Shown here: in pieces, positions 1 to 8,937 of the stretch
Layout of the letters: each line of letters starts with the position of its first letter
How positions within the stretch are numbered: the first letter of the stretch is position 1
Assembly (NCBI GenBank): GCA_049306095.1
Contig: JBAQPU010000059.1
Coordinates: forward strand, 1 to 64,000
From: UBA2336 sp049306095
Lineage (GTDB): Bacteria > Bacteroidota > Bacteroidia > Cytophagales > Cyclobacteriaceae
DNA length: 64,000 bases
Direction: 5' to 3'
Notes under the pieces: generated by a model
What the model saw: the letters and a program-made list of their open reading frames with translations, nothing else
What the model was told of the DNA's origin: nothing
The model's database searches: none
Program-made: the position numbers and the translations under genes

Positions 1-238
1 ACATCTCCTTAGCACCCTGTAAGGTGAAGCCTTTCTCTTTTACCAGGTGGTAAATGGTGCGAACATTATCAATATCTTCTTTGGTGAACTGCCGGTTACC
101 TTTACGGTTCTTTTTCGGCTTGATGAGGTCGAACTCAGATTCCCAAAAACGAATGAGGGATGGTGCTACATTGAATTGTTCTGCTACTTCTCCTATGGAG
201 TAGTAGAGTTTCTCGATTTCCTTTTCTTTATAAGCCAT
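1..238 (-). CDS. MerR family transcriptional regulator (partial, C-terminus outside window)
   Basis: The first 79 residues are visible and run off the left edge. Residues 12-60 form a MerR-type winged helix-turn-helix: YSIGEVAEQFNVAPSLIRFW, then a basic wing with GNRQFTKEDI. The SLIRFWESEF segment is typical of the small MerR-like regulators of Bacteroidota that sit beside M23 peptidase and alaS genes. The ATG at 238 overlaps the stop of the upstream capA-like gene by 11 bases, so the two are probably co-transcribed. The effector domain is not visible, so the ligand and targets are unknown. The family call is firm; the specific role is not. Confidence 0.85.
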   Translation of the reverse strand, partial: MAYKEKEIEKLYYSIGEVAEQFNVAPSLIRFWESEFDLIKPKKNRKGNRQFTKEDIDNVRTIYHLVKEKGFTLQGAKEM

Positions 239-1283
239 CTTGTCGAGCAATGTAGGTAATTAATCCATTATCGTCAATGCGAACGGGCACTTCCGGGAAA
301 TCTTTTTTTGTGAGTTCCTGCATTTTTTTAATCACCCGTTTTTCTGTGTCAATTTTCACCCTGTCGCGGGCAATTTGATAGGTTGGCGTGATCTCAGCTT
401 GCAAAAATTTACCGGTTGGGTCTGTAAATACTTTTACAATAGGCGCCAAACCATTGATTCCCGAAACATTGATTCCTCCATAGGTGCAAAAATTACCCAT
501 GCTGTAGGCAATAAAGCGGTTTTTGTAGACTTCAACGGCACGGGTTACGTGCGGTCCATGACCAAAGATTATATCGGCCCCGGCATCAATTAATTGATGG
601 GAAAAGTTATACACATCACCCCGGTCTTCGCCATGAAACAACTCATGTTTGCGCGGAACATTTTGATATTGGCCGCCCTCAGCTCCACCATGAAACGAAA
701 CAATGACGATATCGCAAATCCCGTTTAATTCTTTAACAATTTCCTGGGCTTCACGGAGATTGTTGATGCTGATGCAATTACTGTTGGGTGAAAAAGCAGC
801 CAAACCATAGCGGACACCCTCTTTTTCAAATGTTATATAACGTCTGGGTAGTTGCCCTGTATGTAAAATGCCGGCATCGTCTAATGTTTTGATCGTACTC
901 TTTCTGCCGATATCACCAAAATCGCCAGCGTGATTATTGGCGAGGCTCATCACATCAAAACCTGCACGTACCAGGTTTTGAACATAAGCAACGGGACTCC
1001 TGAACGCGTAACATACTTTCGGGTCGCGGCATGATTTGGGAGTCCCGCCCGAATCGAGCAATGTTCCCTCCAGGTTGCCAAAGGTTACATCTGCATTTTT
1101 TAAAACGTGCTCCACTTCTTTCATCAGAAGGGTTCCATTTTGTGGAGGCAAAACCACATTTGGATAGTTGCTTCCCATCATAATATCACCGACACCGATT
1201 ACCGTTACTGTGTCTTTTTTGGCTATTTGTGCTTGAGCGAGAGCAAAGCTTAAGAGAGAGATGAGAAAAATGGAAAAACGCAT
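228..1283 (-). CDS. CapA family protein (metallophosphatase-like fold), exported
   Basis: A 351-residue protein with an N-terminal signal peptide (hydrophobic residues 4-16, then AQAQ). It carries the CapA/PgsA signature series in order: GVGDIMMGS, FGNLEGTL, SLANNHAGDFG, VSFHGGAEGG and GHGPHV. These are the Asp, Asn-His and His residues that build a metallophosphoesterase-like centre. CapA proteins take part in poly-gamma-glutamate or capsule assembly in some bacteria, but many Bacteroidota homologues have no tested function and no capBC genes are near. It sits between the M23 peptidases and the merR gene on the same strand, which suggests an envelope role. The family call is secure; the substrate is unknown. 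Confidence 0.85.
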   Translation of the reverse strand: MRFSIFLISLLSFALAQAQIAKKDTVTVIGVGDIMMGSNYPNVVLPPQNGTLLMKEVEHVLKNADVTFGNLEGTLLDSGGTPKSCRDPKVCYAFRSPVAYVQNLVRAGFDVMSLANNHAGDFGDIGRKSTIKTLDDAGILHTGQLPRRYITFEKEGVRYGLAAFSPNSNCISINNLREAQEIVKELNGICDIVIVSFHGGAEGGQYQNVPRKHELFHGEDRGDVYNFSHQLIDAGADIIFGHGPHVTRAVEVYKNRFIAYSMGNFCTYGGINVSGINGLAPIVKVFTDPTGKFLQAEITPTYQIARDRVKIDTEKRVIKKMQELTKKDFPEVPVRIDDNGLITYIARQDGL

Positions 1284-1342
1284 TTGATCTTATTTAAAAT
1301 GGCTGGCAAAGGAAACCAATTCGGAACAAATGAGCAAAGTTG

Positions 1343-2305
1343 CTAGTCTAACGCAGCTTTCGTGGAAGAAGCCATTTTTATCAGGCGTTCATACTCCTGA
1401 TTATTTAAGTCTCGCTGAAAGAAATTCATGGGGTTAATCTGCTCATTTTTAAAAAGCACTTCGTAATGCAGGTGAGGTGATACCGATGTCCCCGTGTTTC
1501 CTACATAACCGATAATCTGTCCGCGTTTAACAAATTCGCCCGTTTCCACGATGTACCGGGTAAGATGGGCGTAGCGTGTTTCAAAATCAAATCCATGGTT
1601 TAGATAAATCACATTACCAAAGGTATTGGAGTAGTAAGAAGTTAACACTGTGCCATCACCTGTAGCATATACGGGGGTTCCGCTGGCAGCTGTAAAATCG
1701 AGTCCTTTATGAGGCCGTACATATCCCAGCAACGGATGAAACCTCAACCCAAACGTTGTATGTAAACGCGTTAGGTCTTTATTATCAATCGGCTGAATAG
1801 CAGGCCTCGATGCCCACATGGTCCGTTTTATTTCCGTTACTTTGTTCAATTCATCAAACGACTGCTTCTCTACATCCAATTGATGTTTGAGTTTTTCATA
1901 ACGCTTATAGGTGCGGGTAATCAGGTCATAATCCTTCACCTCATTCAGGTACAATCGTTCAGCACCACCAACACCTGCTTCACGAACTTCATTTCCAAGC
2001 GGTTGTAAATCAAGTATGACACGGTAGTTATGATCATCCTGTTCAATCAGTTGATTTAACTGGGAATAGGCGCCATCAATTTTTTTCTCTAACGCTTCCC
2101 ATTCAAGGTGTAAAGCATAGTTCTTTTGTTCCAGGTACTGCTCCTCAAGGGGTGCAAAACGATTGATATACCAGGTGAATAAGCCCAGCGCAACAACGGT
2201 TGAAAGCGCAACGAACCGGAGAAGGTTTCTTAAGAACTTTTTACCAGTAAGAAACTGGGGTTCGTACTGACAGGTTTCGGGGTTATATAGAAAAACGCGC
2301 TTCAC
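1343..2305 (-). CDS. M23 family metallopeptidase, membrane-anchored (second of tandem pair)
   Basis: A 320-residue predicted peptidoglycan endopeptidase. A short cytoplasmic N-terminus carrying YNPETCQYEP is followed by one membrane segment (about residues 27-45), a helical probably coiled-coil stretch (about 55-155) and a C-terminal M23/LytM domain (about 185-295). The zinc ligands are visible as HKGLD and HLHYE, with RYAHL between them. The start is a GTG directly after the TAA of the upstream paralogue; the YNPxTCxYEP motif shared at both N-termini supports it. It may cleave cell-wall peptides or act as a cell-division-type regulator. Confidence 0.9.
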   Translation of the reverse strand: MKRVFLYNPETCQYEPQFLTGKKFLRNLLRFVALSTVVALGLFTWYINRFAPLEEQYLEQKNYALHLEWEALEKKIDGAYSQLNQLIEQDDHNYRVILDLQPLGNEVREAGVGGAERLYLNEVKDYDLITRTYKRYEKLKHQLDVEKQSFDELNKVTEIKRTMWASRPAIQPIDNKDLTRLHTTFGLRFHPLLGYVRPHKGLDFTAASGTPVYATGDGTVLTSYYSNTFGNVIYLNHGFDFETRYAHLTRYIVETGEFVKRGQIIGYVGNTGTSVSPHLHYEVLFKNEQINPMNFFQRDLNNQEYERLIKMASSTKAALD

Positions 2306-3274
2306 TTAATCCAGTGATTGATTTCTTTTTGATCCAAGCTTTAATAACGCAGCATACTCGTCACTGCTTAATTTCTCCATCATATAAGGAACAGGATCTA
2401 CCTGTTTCCCATGGCGGATAATTTCATAGTGAACATGAGGTGCCACAGCACCGCCACTCATGCCAACGGTGCCAATGATGAATCCTTTTGTCAGCCGTTG
2501 GCCAACCCTGACATGAACCTCTTCCAGGTGAGCGTACCTCGTAACTAAGCCATTTCCGTGATCGATCTCTACAAAATTTCCATAACCGGCCTGCAGACTT
2601 GAACCACGTTGAATGTCTACCACAATTCCTTTCGCGGTTGCCCATACTGATGTTCCACGTGGTGCTGCAAAATCAGCACCGGGATGCCGGTAATTGCCTT
2701 TGTGAAAAGGGTTAATTCGTTTTCCAAAACCCGAAACTAATTTCGTCAACTCCTGGTTTTCAATCGGCTGAATAGAAGGAATAGAAAGTAAAAAAGTAAG
2801 TTCACGGGTGCCTACATTCATAGCGCTGAAATGTAAATTGTGGTTTGCTGATTTCCTTGAAAGTTCAGCTGAACTTCTCGCTATGTCGTTGGCAACGGTT
2901 CTAAATTCCCGTTCATCTGCCTGAATAAGATTTTCATTAGTTGAAATTGCAGTGGGTGTCGTTTCAACAGGTGTTTCAAAAATCTTTTTGTGGAGTTCCG
3001 AGTTCTTGTTCTCCAGGTTTTTCAAAAGTTGGTTTACTGAAGTCAAACCCTCCTGAATAGAAGCCTGGTGCCTGACCATGGTAATATTTTCCTTCTTCAA
3101 CGCCTTTCCCCGTTCTGAGAGAAAGATTTTGCTATGGAGCGTAAGCATTCCCCAAAAAATAAGAATTGTTGTCAGGAAGAAGAGGATTGTATAGCCGCCT
3201 ATACCCATGAACGATGTTCGGGTAGGTTCGTATCGGCAGGTCTTAGGATTGTAATGATATTTCGATAGGCTCAT
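2306..3274 (-). CDS. M23 family metallopeptidase, membrane-anchored (first of tandem pair)
   Basis: A 322-residue paralogue of the next gene with the same plan: N-terminal YNPKTCRYEP motif, one transmembrane helix (about residues 26-46), a helical linker, and a C-terminal M23 domain with zinc-site motifs HPGAD and HVHYE. Its stop codon abuts the GTG start of the second copy, so the two are translated from one message. It is divergent from alaS, an arrangement common in Bacteroidota. All catalytic residues seem intact, so it should be an active peptidoglycan endopeptidase. The conserved cytoplasmic motif suggests both proteins share an inner-face partner, which is inference. Confidence 0.9.
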   Translation of the reverse strand: MSLSKYHYNPKTCRYEPTRTSFMGIGGYTILFFLTTILIFWGMLTLHSKIFLSERGKALKKENITMVRHQASIQEGLTSVNQLLKNLENKNSELHKKIFETPVETTPTAISTNENLIQADEREFRTVANDIARSSAELSRKSANHNLHFSAMNVGTRELTFLLSIPSIQPIENQELTKLVSGFGKRINPFHKGNYRHPGADFAAPRGTSVWATAKGIVVDIQRGSSLQAGYGNFVEIDHGNGLVTRYAHLEEVHVRVGQRLTKGFIIGTVGMSGGAVAPHVHYEIIRHGKQVDPVPYMMEKLSSDEYAALLKLGSKRNQSLD

Positions 3275-3322
3275 CAGGTTAAAAAATTGTGTAAAGACTG
3301 CGAAATCTACCCCTCAGCCCCT

Positions 3323-3330
3323 TATTTTTG
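3323..3330 (+). promoter_or_regulatory. candidate -7 box for alaS
   Basis: TATTTTTG matches the Bacteroidota primary-sigma -7 consensus TAnnTTTG and lies in the divergent gap between the M23 gene and alaS. No convincing -33 TTG at normal spacing is visible. The match is short and the region is AT-rich, so this is a suggestion only. Confidence 0.35.
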
Positions 3331-3406
3331 CTCGTTCAGCCCGTACCCATGAGGTAATTGGCGGGTGAATATACTAAAAATCATAAATGTTAAAAGTTCA
3401 GGATTG

Positions 3407-6004
3407 ATGGAATCGGGTGAGATCAGAAGACTGTTTTTAGAATTTTTTAAGAATAAAGGGCATCAGATTGTTCCTTCGGCACCGCTGGTGCTGAAAAACG
3501 ACCCCACACTGTTATTCACCAACTCGGGAATGGTGCAATTCAAAGACTATTTCCTCGGTAATTCTTTGCCCAAGAGAAACCGGATTGCCGATACACAAAA
3601 ATGCCTTCGCGTAAGCGGGAAGCATAACGACCTGGAAGAAGTTGGTATCGATACCTATCACCACACCATGTTTGAGATGCTCGGTAACTGGAGCTTTGGA
3701 GATTATTTTAAGAAAGAGGCGATCGGGTGGGCGTGGGAATTACTCACAGAAGTTTACAAGCTTCCGAAAGATCGATTATACGTAAGCGTTTTCGGTGGCG
3801 ATAAAGGCGATAACCTTCCGGTAGATGAAGAGGCAGCCAAACTTTGGAAGCAATTGGTCGAAGATGATCGCATCATTCACGGCAAGAAGAAAGATAATTT
3901 CTGGGAGATGGGAGAGACCGGCCCCTGTGGTCCGTGTTCAGAAGTACATATTGATCTTCGCCTGGAAGATGAAATTAAAAAGAAGCCCGGAAAAGAACTG
4001 GTGAACAACGACCATCCGCAGGTTGTGGAGATTTGGAACCTTGTGTTCATGGAGTTCAATCGTAAGGCAGATGGTTCCCTTGAGAAACTTCCCGCGCAAC
4101 ATGTCGATACCGGTATGGGATTCGAGCGGTTGTGCATGGCCATCCAAAAAAAGACTTCGAATTATGATACCGATGTATTCAGTCCGCTGATTAACTTCAT
4201 TGCAGAAGCGGCAAAAGTAACGTACAAGCAAAACGAGAAAACAGATATCGCCCTGCGCGTTATGGCCGATCATATCCGGGCGGTTTCCTTTGCCATTTGC
4301 GATGGTCAGTTGCCTTCGAATACCGGTGCCGGCTATGTGATCAGGCGCATCCTCAGAAGGGCGGTACGGTACGGATTTACCTTCCTCAATTTCAAAGAAC
4401 CCTTCATGCATAAGCTGGTTGCGGTATTAAGCGAACAGTTTAAGAATGTGTTTCCTGAGCTTGAATCACAGAAAGATTACGTGAGTAAAGTGATTTTTGA
4501 AGAAGAGGTATCGTTTTTACGGACGCTAGAGAAGGGGCTTAAACGGATTGAAGGGCTGAAGTCAATTAGCGGAGAGCAGGCCTTCGAACTGTATGATACG
4601 TTTGGATTCCCGTTAGACCTAACTTCCCTGATTGCCCGGGAGCGCGGATTCACGGTTGATGAGGCAGGCTTTAAAGTTGAAATGGAAAAACAGAAGTCCC
4701 GCTCAAAGGCCGATGCTACTAAAGAAACGGGCGACTGGATTTTGGTGGGTGATGAAGCTAAAACTGAATTTATTGGGTACGATTTTCTGGAGGCCGATGT
4801 AAAAATTATCAAGTATCGTAAACTGAAGGTAAAGAATAAAGATGTGTATCAATTGGTGTTTGATAAAACTCCGTTCTATGCCGAAAGTGGTGGCCAGGTT
4901 GGCGATACCGGATACGTTGAAACGAAAGGAGAGAAGATAAGTGTTACCGATACTAGAAAAGAAAATGAACTGATCGTTCACTTTACCGAAAAACTTCCGG
5001 CCGATTTAACCGCGACTTTTAAAGCGGTTGTGCAATCGGGTAAGCGAAGGTTAACAATGAACAATCACTCGGCTACCCATTTGCTTCATGCTGCTTTACG
5101 CGAAGTATTGGGTAAACATGTTGAACAAAAGGGTTCACTCGTTAACGACAAAGTTACCCGCTTCGACTTCTCTCATTTTACTGCCCTGACACCGGAAGAG
5201 TTTCAAAAGGTGGAGGATAGAGTGAATCAGAAGATCAGGGAAAATATTGAGCTTGGAGAGCGCAGAAATGTACCCATTGAGGAAGCTAAAAAACTGGGCG
5301 CCATGGCACTTTTTGGCGAAAAATATGACGATTTTGTGCGGGTTATTACGTTTGACCCTCATTTTTCTGTAGAGCTTTGCGGGGGTACGCACGTGCAGGC
5401 CACCGGTAACATCGGGTTGTTTAAAATCGTTTCTGAAAGCTCGGTGGCTGCAGGCGTTCGCAGAATCGAAGCCATTACAGCTGATGAGGCTGAAAAGTTC
5501 GTGAAAGATAACCTTCAGCTTCTCGATCAGGTTAAAGAATTACTGAAAAATCCAAAAGATATTTTAACAGCAACAAAGAATTTGCTGGAAGAAAAGAATG
5601 CGCTCGAAAAAAAGCTTGAAGCACTTAATCAGGAAAAGGCAAATCAACTGAAAGATGAACTGGCTAAGAAGGTAGTAAAGTCGAACGGCTATAGTTTGAT
5701 CATGGAAAAGGTTTCTGTTCCAAGTGCCGATACAACGAAGAACATCGCGTATGCATTAAGAAACCAGTTTGATGACCTGTTATTGATCCTCGCTGCCGAT
5801 GTTGATGGAAAACCACAGGTTACGGTGATGATCGGGGAGAAACTGGCCGGGGAAAATCGATATCATGCTGGCAATATGGTGAAGGAACTGGCGAAAGAAA
5901 TTGATGGTGGAGGTGGTGGACAGCCCTTCTTTGCAACCGCAGGGGGGAAGAATCTTGGTGGTTTGGATAAAGTATTAACGAGAGTAAAGGAGTTGATAAA
6001 GTAA
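3407..6004 (+). CDS. alaS: alanine--tRNA ligase
   Basis: Charges tRNA-Ala with alanine and clears mischarged Ser/Gly-tRNA. The 865-residue product has the class II catalytic core (GHQIVPSAPLVLKNDPTLLF, then TGMGFERL), the editing domain with HSATH and the CGGTHV metal-site motif, and a C-terminal DHHA1-like region ending in GGGGGQPFFATAGG. The frame is open upstream to a GTG at 3365. The ATG at 3407 is preferred because AlaRS proteins of this phylum begin with a sequence like MESGEIRRLFLEFFKNKGH. It is divergent from the M23 pair and followed by gatB after 83 bases. Length and motifs are normal. Confidence 0.97.
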   Translation: MESGEIRRLFLEFFKNKGHQIVPSAPLVLKNDPTLLFTNSGMVQFKDYFLGNSLPKRNRIADTQKCLRVSGKHNDLEEVGIDTYHHTMFEMLGNWSFGDYFKKEAIGWAWELLTEVYKLPKDRLYVSVFGGDKGDNLPVDEEAAKLWKQLVEDDRIIHGKKKDNFWEMGETGPCGPCSEVHIDLRLEDEIKKKPGKELVNNDHPQVVEIWNLVFMEFNRKADGSLEKLPAQHVDTGMGFERLCMAIQKKTSNYDTDVFSPLINFIAEAAKVTYKQNEKTDIALRVMADHIRAVSFAICDGQLPSNTGAGYVIRRILRRAVRYGFTFLNFKEPFMHKLVAVLSEQFKNVFPELESQKDYVSKVIFEEEVSFLRTLEKGLKRIEGLKSISGEQAFELYDTFGFPLDLTSLIARERGFTVDEAGFKVEMEKQKSRSKADATKETGDWILVGDEAKTEFIGYDFLEADVKIIKYRKLKVKNKDVYQLVFDKTPFYAESGGQVGDTGYVETKGEKISVTDTRKENELIVHFTEKLPADLTATFKAVVQSGKRRLTMNNHSATHLLHAALREVLGKHVEQKGSLVNDKVTRFDFSHFTALTPEEFQKVEDRVNQKIRENIELGERRNVPIEEAKKLGAMALFGEKYDDFVRVITFDPHFSVELCGGTHVQATGNIGLFKIVSESSVAAGVRRIEAITADEAEKFVKDNLQLLDQVKELLKNPKDILTATKNLLEEKNALEKKLEALNQEKANQLKDELAKKVVKSNGYSLIMEKVSVPSADTTKNIAYALRNQFDDLLLILAADVDGKPQVTVMIGEKLAGENRYHAGNMVKELAKEIDGGGGGQPFFATAGGKNLGGLDKVLTRVKELIK

Positions 6005-6087
6005 TTGTTTTCGCGGCCTTGTGCCGCAAACTCCCTCTATAGAAGAAACAACAGAGGGATGCCGGAGCAAGTCCGGCAATATTTTTT
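6005..6087 (+). terminator. alaS-gatB intergenic region with palindromes and a terminator-like stem
   Basis: Two structures are visible. CGCGGCCTTGTGCCGC at about 6013-6028 is a copy of the dispersed GC-rich hairpin found elsewhere in the window. TGCCGGA-GCAAG-TCCGGCA at 6060-6078 is a 7-bp stem followed by AATATTTTTT, which resembles an intrinsic terminator. The T run touches the gatB start, so the stem might instead modulate gatB translation. Confidence 0.45.
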
Positions 6088-7545
6088 ATGGGACAGGTTA
6101 ATGTAAAATATCGAGCAGTCGTTGGACTTGAAGTTCATGCTCAACTTCTAACGAAGAGCAAGATTTTTACTTCCGATTCAACAGATTTTGGTGCACCTCC
6201 CAATACACAAGTAGGAGTCATCACACTTGCTCATCCGGGTACGCTTCCTAAGCTCAATAAGCAAGCGCTTGAGTTTGCAATTAAGATGGGTTTAGCCTGC
6301 AATTCTGAAATAATGAAAACTACAATCTTTGATCGTAAAAATTATTTCTATCCCGATCTGCCGAAAGGTTATCAGATTACGCAAGATCGCACCCCGGTTT
6401 GCAAAGGTGGGCATGTTACTATTTCGCTTAAGGATGGTACAGAACGGGATATCCAACTAACCAAAATTCACCTCGAAGATGATGCCGGAAAATCGATACA
6501 TGATTCCGGTGAAGCCGATACCCTGATTGATTTTAACAGAGCAGGCGTTCCTTTAATTGAGATTGTTACAGAGCCCTGTCTGTCAACCTCAGAAGAAGCG
6601 TATGCTCTTTTAACGGAGATCAGAAAACTGGTTCGGTATCTTGAAATTTGTGACGGCAATATGGAAGAGGGATCTCTGCGGTGTGATGCTAACGTTTCGG
6701 TCATGCTTCAAGCGGCAACGGAGCTCGGAAAAAAAGTGGAAATCAAAAACATGAATTCCATCCGGAATGTGCAGCGTGCCATCGATAGTGAAATTGAACG
6801 ACAAATTGGAATACTCGAACAGGGCGGGGAGGTGAGCTCAGAAACAAGAACCTTCGATGCCGGTTCCGGAAAAACATTTGGCATGCGAACCAAGGAAGAA
6901 CTGAACGATTACCGTTATTTCCCTGATCCTGATTTAAGCCCCGTGGTCATTTCAGAAGAATGGCTTCACAAGATCAGCTCATCGATGCCGGCTTTGCCAA
7001 GGGCGTTGAAGGAAAAATTTATCAGTCAGTATGGCCTTTCAGCATATGATGCAGCCGTTCTTACGGAAACAAAAGAGTTGGCAGCTTATTTCGAAGAAGT
7101 TTGCGCGTATAACAGTAATTATAAATCGGTAGCCAACTGGATGATGGGCCCGGTTAAGTCGTATTTAAATGAAACCGCCACTTTGATGAAAGATTTTCCG
7201 GTTGAAAGTAAAACATTAGGGGAACTCACTCAGTTGGTGGATGATAATGTGATAAGCTTCACCGCTGCATCGCAACGCCTTTTTCCTGCATTGATGAAAA
7301 GAACAGGGAAACCGGTGATACAACTGGCAGAAGAGTTAAATTTGCTCCAGGTTAGTAACCTGGATTCTATTTTGCCTGTTATTGAGCAGGTTATATTGGA
7401 TTATCCGGCCAAGGTGCAGGAGTACAAGAAGGGAAAAAATGGAATACTTGGCATGTTTATGGGTGAAGTGATGAAGCGAACAAAGGGTGTGGCAGACCCG
7501 AAGGTTGCCAGTGAATTATTAAAAAAGAAATTAGAAGAAGTATGA
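6088..7545 (+). CDS. gatB: aspartyl/glutamyl-tRNA amidotransferase subunit B
   Basis: The tRNA-binding and kinase-like subunit of the GatCAB complex, which converts Glu-tRNA(Gln) (and Asp-tRNA(Asn) where needed) to the amidated form. The 485-residue protein carries the family landmarks VVGLEVHAQL near the N-terminus, FYPDLPKGYQI, the ENG-like segment LIEIVTEPC, and a helical YqeY-like C-terminal tail (about residues 330-485). The gatA and gatC partners are not in the window. Its last four bases overlap the start of the thioredoxin-like gene (ATGA), which implies translational coupling. Length is normal. Confidence 0.96.
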   Translation: MGQVNVKYRAVVGLEVHAQLLTKSKIFTSDSTDFGAPPNTQVGVITLAHPGTLPKLNKQALEFAIKMGLACNSEIMKTTIFDRKNYFYPDLPKGYQITQDRTPVCKGGHVTISLKDGTERDIQLTKIHLEDDAGKSIHDSGEADTLIDFNRAGVPLIEIVTEPCLSTSEEAYALLTEIRKLVRYLEICDGNMEEGSLRCDANVSVMLQAATELGKKVEIKNMNSIRNVQRAIDSEIERQIGILEQGGEVSSETRTFDAGSGKTFGMRTKEELNDYRYFPDPDLSPVVISEEWLHKISSSMPALPRALKEKFISQYGLSAYDAAVLTETKELAAYFEEVCAYNSNYKSVANWMMGPVKSYLNETATLMKDFPVESKTLGELTQLVDDNVISFTAASQRLFPALMKRTGKPVIQLAEELNLLQVSNLDSILPVIEQVILDYPAKVQEYKKGKNGILGMFMGEVMKRTKGVADPKVASELLKKKLEEV

Positions 7546-8687
7546 GAATATTAGGGAGCGTTTTTGTTTCGATGGTATTGCTTTTTAACGGTTGCTCTTC
7601 CAACGGACAACAACCTAAGAATGATGGCAGTTGGAGTGTGACGGTATCGGGTAAAGTTGGCTTTCCATTAACCGGTTCCATTACCATTATGGAATTGACG
7701 CGAAGCGGCCAGGGTTGGCAGGATACGATTACATTGAAAAGCAATTATACATACGCGAAGAAAGTTTCGCTAACCGAGCCAGGTTATTACAGGCTTAATT
7801 TTTATAACACGCAAATTGTCGATGTCATCTTAGATAAAAGTAATCTTGAAATAAATGTTGATGGCAACAACAATGCAGGCTTTTATGAAATAAAAGGCTC
7901 ACCCGATATCGACTTTATTAAAAAAGTGCAGTCGATGCAACAGGCAGTAACGACTACACCGGAAGCCTCCAAGCTCATGCAGGAATTTCAGAAAGCACAG
8001 CAAGCCGGAGATCAGAAAAAAATGACAGAACTCCAGGGGCAGTATATGATTCTGGCCGCTAAAGCAAATGACCAGATCGCACAACTGATTATGAATGAAC
8101 CCATATCATTCGGCATCATCAACATTCTTCAATCGGGCCGAACGCTGGATAAAGACCAATACATGGATGTTTATGTTTCAGCAGCCGATAAAGCAGCGAA
8201 AGCATGGCCCAATTCAGCCCATGTGAAAGACTTTGTGGATATGGTGAATAAAGGCAAGGCCACAGCCATCGGACAAGTTGCGCCTGAAATTGCATTACCG
8301 AATCCTGACGGCCAGGTGGTGAAGCTTTCATCGCTGCGCGGAAAATATGTGTTGATTGATTTCTGGGCCAAGTGGTGCGGCCCATGCCGAAGAGAGAATC
8401 CTAACGTGGTGAAAGCCTACCAGACGTACAAAGACAAAGGCTTTACCGTATTTGGTGTTTCCCTCGATCGCAATAAAGAAGACTGGGTAAAAGCCATAAA
8501 AGAAGATAACCTGACCTGGACACACGTTTCAGATTTGAAATATTTTCAGTCGGAAGCCGCAGTGTTGTATAACATTAACGCCATTCCTTTTTCGGTGTTG
8601 ATTGACCCGAACGGGGTAATTGTTGCCAAAAATTTGAGAGGAGAAGAGTTGCACTCCAAGCTTGCAGAGATATTTGGAAAAATCTAA
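7542..8687 (+). CDS. TlpA-like thiol-disulfide oxidoreductase lipoprotein with DUF4369-type N-terminus
   Basis: A 381-residue exported protein. The N-terminus has a hydrophobic stretch ending FNGC, a relaxed lipobox. Residues about 30-135 resemble the beta-rich DUF4369 domain of Bacteroidota, the middle is helical, and residues about 240-381 are a TlpA/ResA thioredoxin fold. The redox site is WCGPC, with cysteines 279 and 282, and the cis-proline loop is visible as NAIPFSVLIDP. Such proteins reduce or isomerise disulfides in periplasmic client proteins. The 4-base overlap with gatB suggests co-expression, but no functional link is evident. Confidence 0.88.
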   Translation: MRILGSVFVSMVLLFNGCSSNGQQPKNDGSWSVTVSGKVGFPLTGSITIMELTRSGQGWQDTITLKSNYTYAKKVSLTEPGYYRLNFYNTQIVDVILDKSNLEINVDGNNNAGFYEIKGSPDIDFIKKVQSMQQAVTTTPEASKLMQEFQKAQQAGDQKKMTELQGQYMILAAKANDQIAQLIMNEPISFGIINILQSGRTLDKDQYMDVYVSAADKAAKAWPNSAHVKDFVDMVNKGKATAIGQVAPEIALPNPDGQVVKLSSLRGKYVLIDFWAKWCGPCRRENPNVVKAYQTYKDKGFTVFGVSLDRNKEDWVKAIKEDNLTWTHVSDLKYFQSEAAVLYNINAIPFSVLIDPNGVIVAKNLRGEELHSKLAEIFGKI

Positions 8688-8690
8688 ACC

Positions 8691-8783
8691 TTCGCGGCCT
8701 CGCCTGTCCCGACCCCTCGGGATGCCGCGATCTCACCATAATAATTTGTATTGAGTGAGACCCCGGCACTAGGCCGGGGATAT
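8691..8783. repeat. two-hairpin GC-rich palindromic repeat (copy b)
   Basis: Read on the minus strand, this copy starts with CCCCGGC-CTAGT-GCCGGGG (8761-8779), then GTCTC, a short AT-rich spacer, GAGATCGCGGC, and closes with GCCGCGAA. The second hairpin has an extra nested palindrome in its loop, GACCCCTCGGGA plus flank. The unit matches the tandem units at 37005-37415 in order and orientation of parts. It lies in the convergent gap after the thioredoxin gene, where it may also act as a transcriptional stop. Confidence 0.75.
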
Positions 8784-8808
8784 CAGGCGGTTTCGTCTCG
8801 TTTCCAAT

Positions 8809-8937
8809 CTAAAAGCTGAATTTTATTGGTAGAGCAAATTTTACCAGCACGGCTTTGCCAGATTGTTCTCCATTCACCCGTGGATCAAGTTTTTCTACTA
8901 CATGAAGTGCTTTTTCTCTGTGATCAGGGGAGTGGGG
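8809..8937 (-). pseudogene. TonB C-terminal domain remnant
   Basis: Read on the minus strand, in frame directly after the stop of the DUF4159 gene, 42 codons end at a TAG. They include EKALHVVEKL, GEQSGKAVLVKF and ALPIKFSF. This follows the pattern of the TonB C-terminal domain in Bacteroidota (EALRVV.., GKQNGK.V.V.F.LPI.F). No start codon or upstream TonB sequence is present, so this looks like the tail of a lost or truncated energy-transducer gene. It is short, so chance resemblance is possible. Confidence 0.55.

Noticed and set aside
3938..4411. Minus-strand open frame of 157 codons inside alaS
   Set aside because: Opposite the conserved alaS catalytic core, with no independent support.
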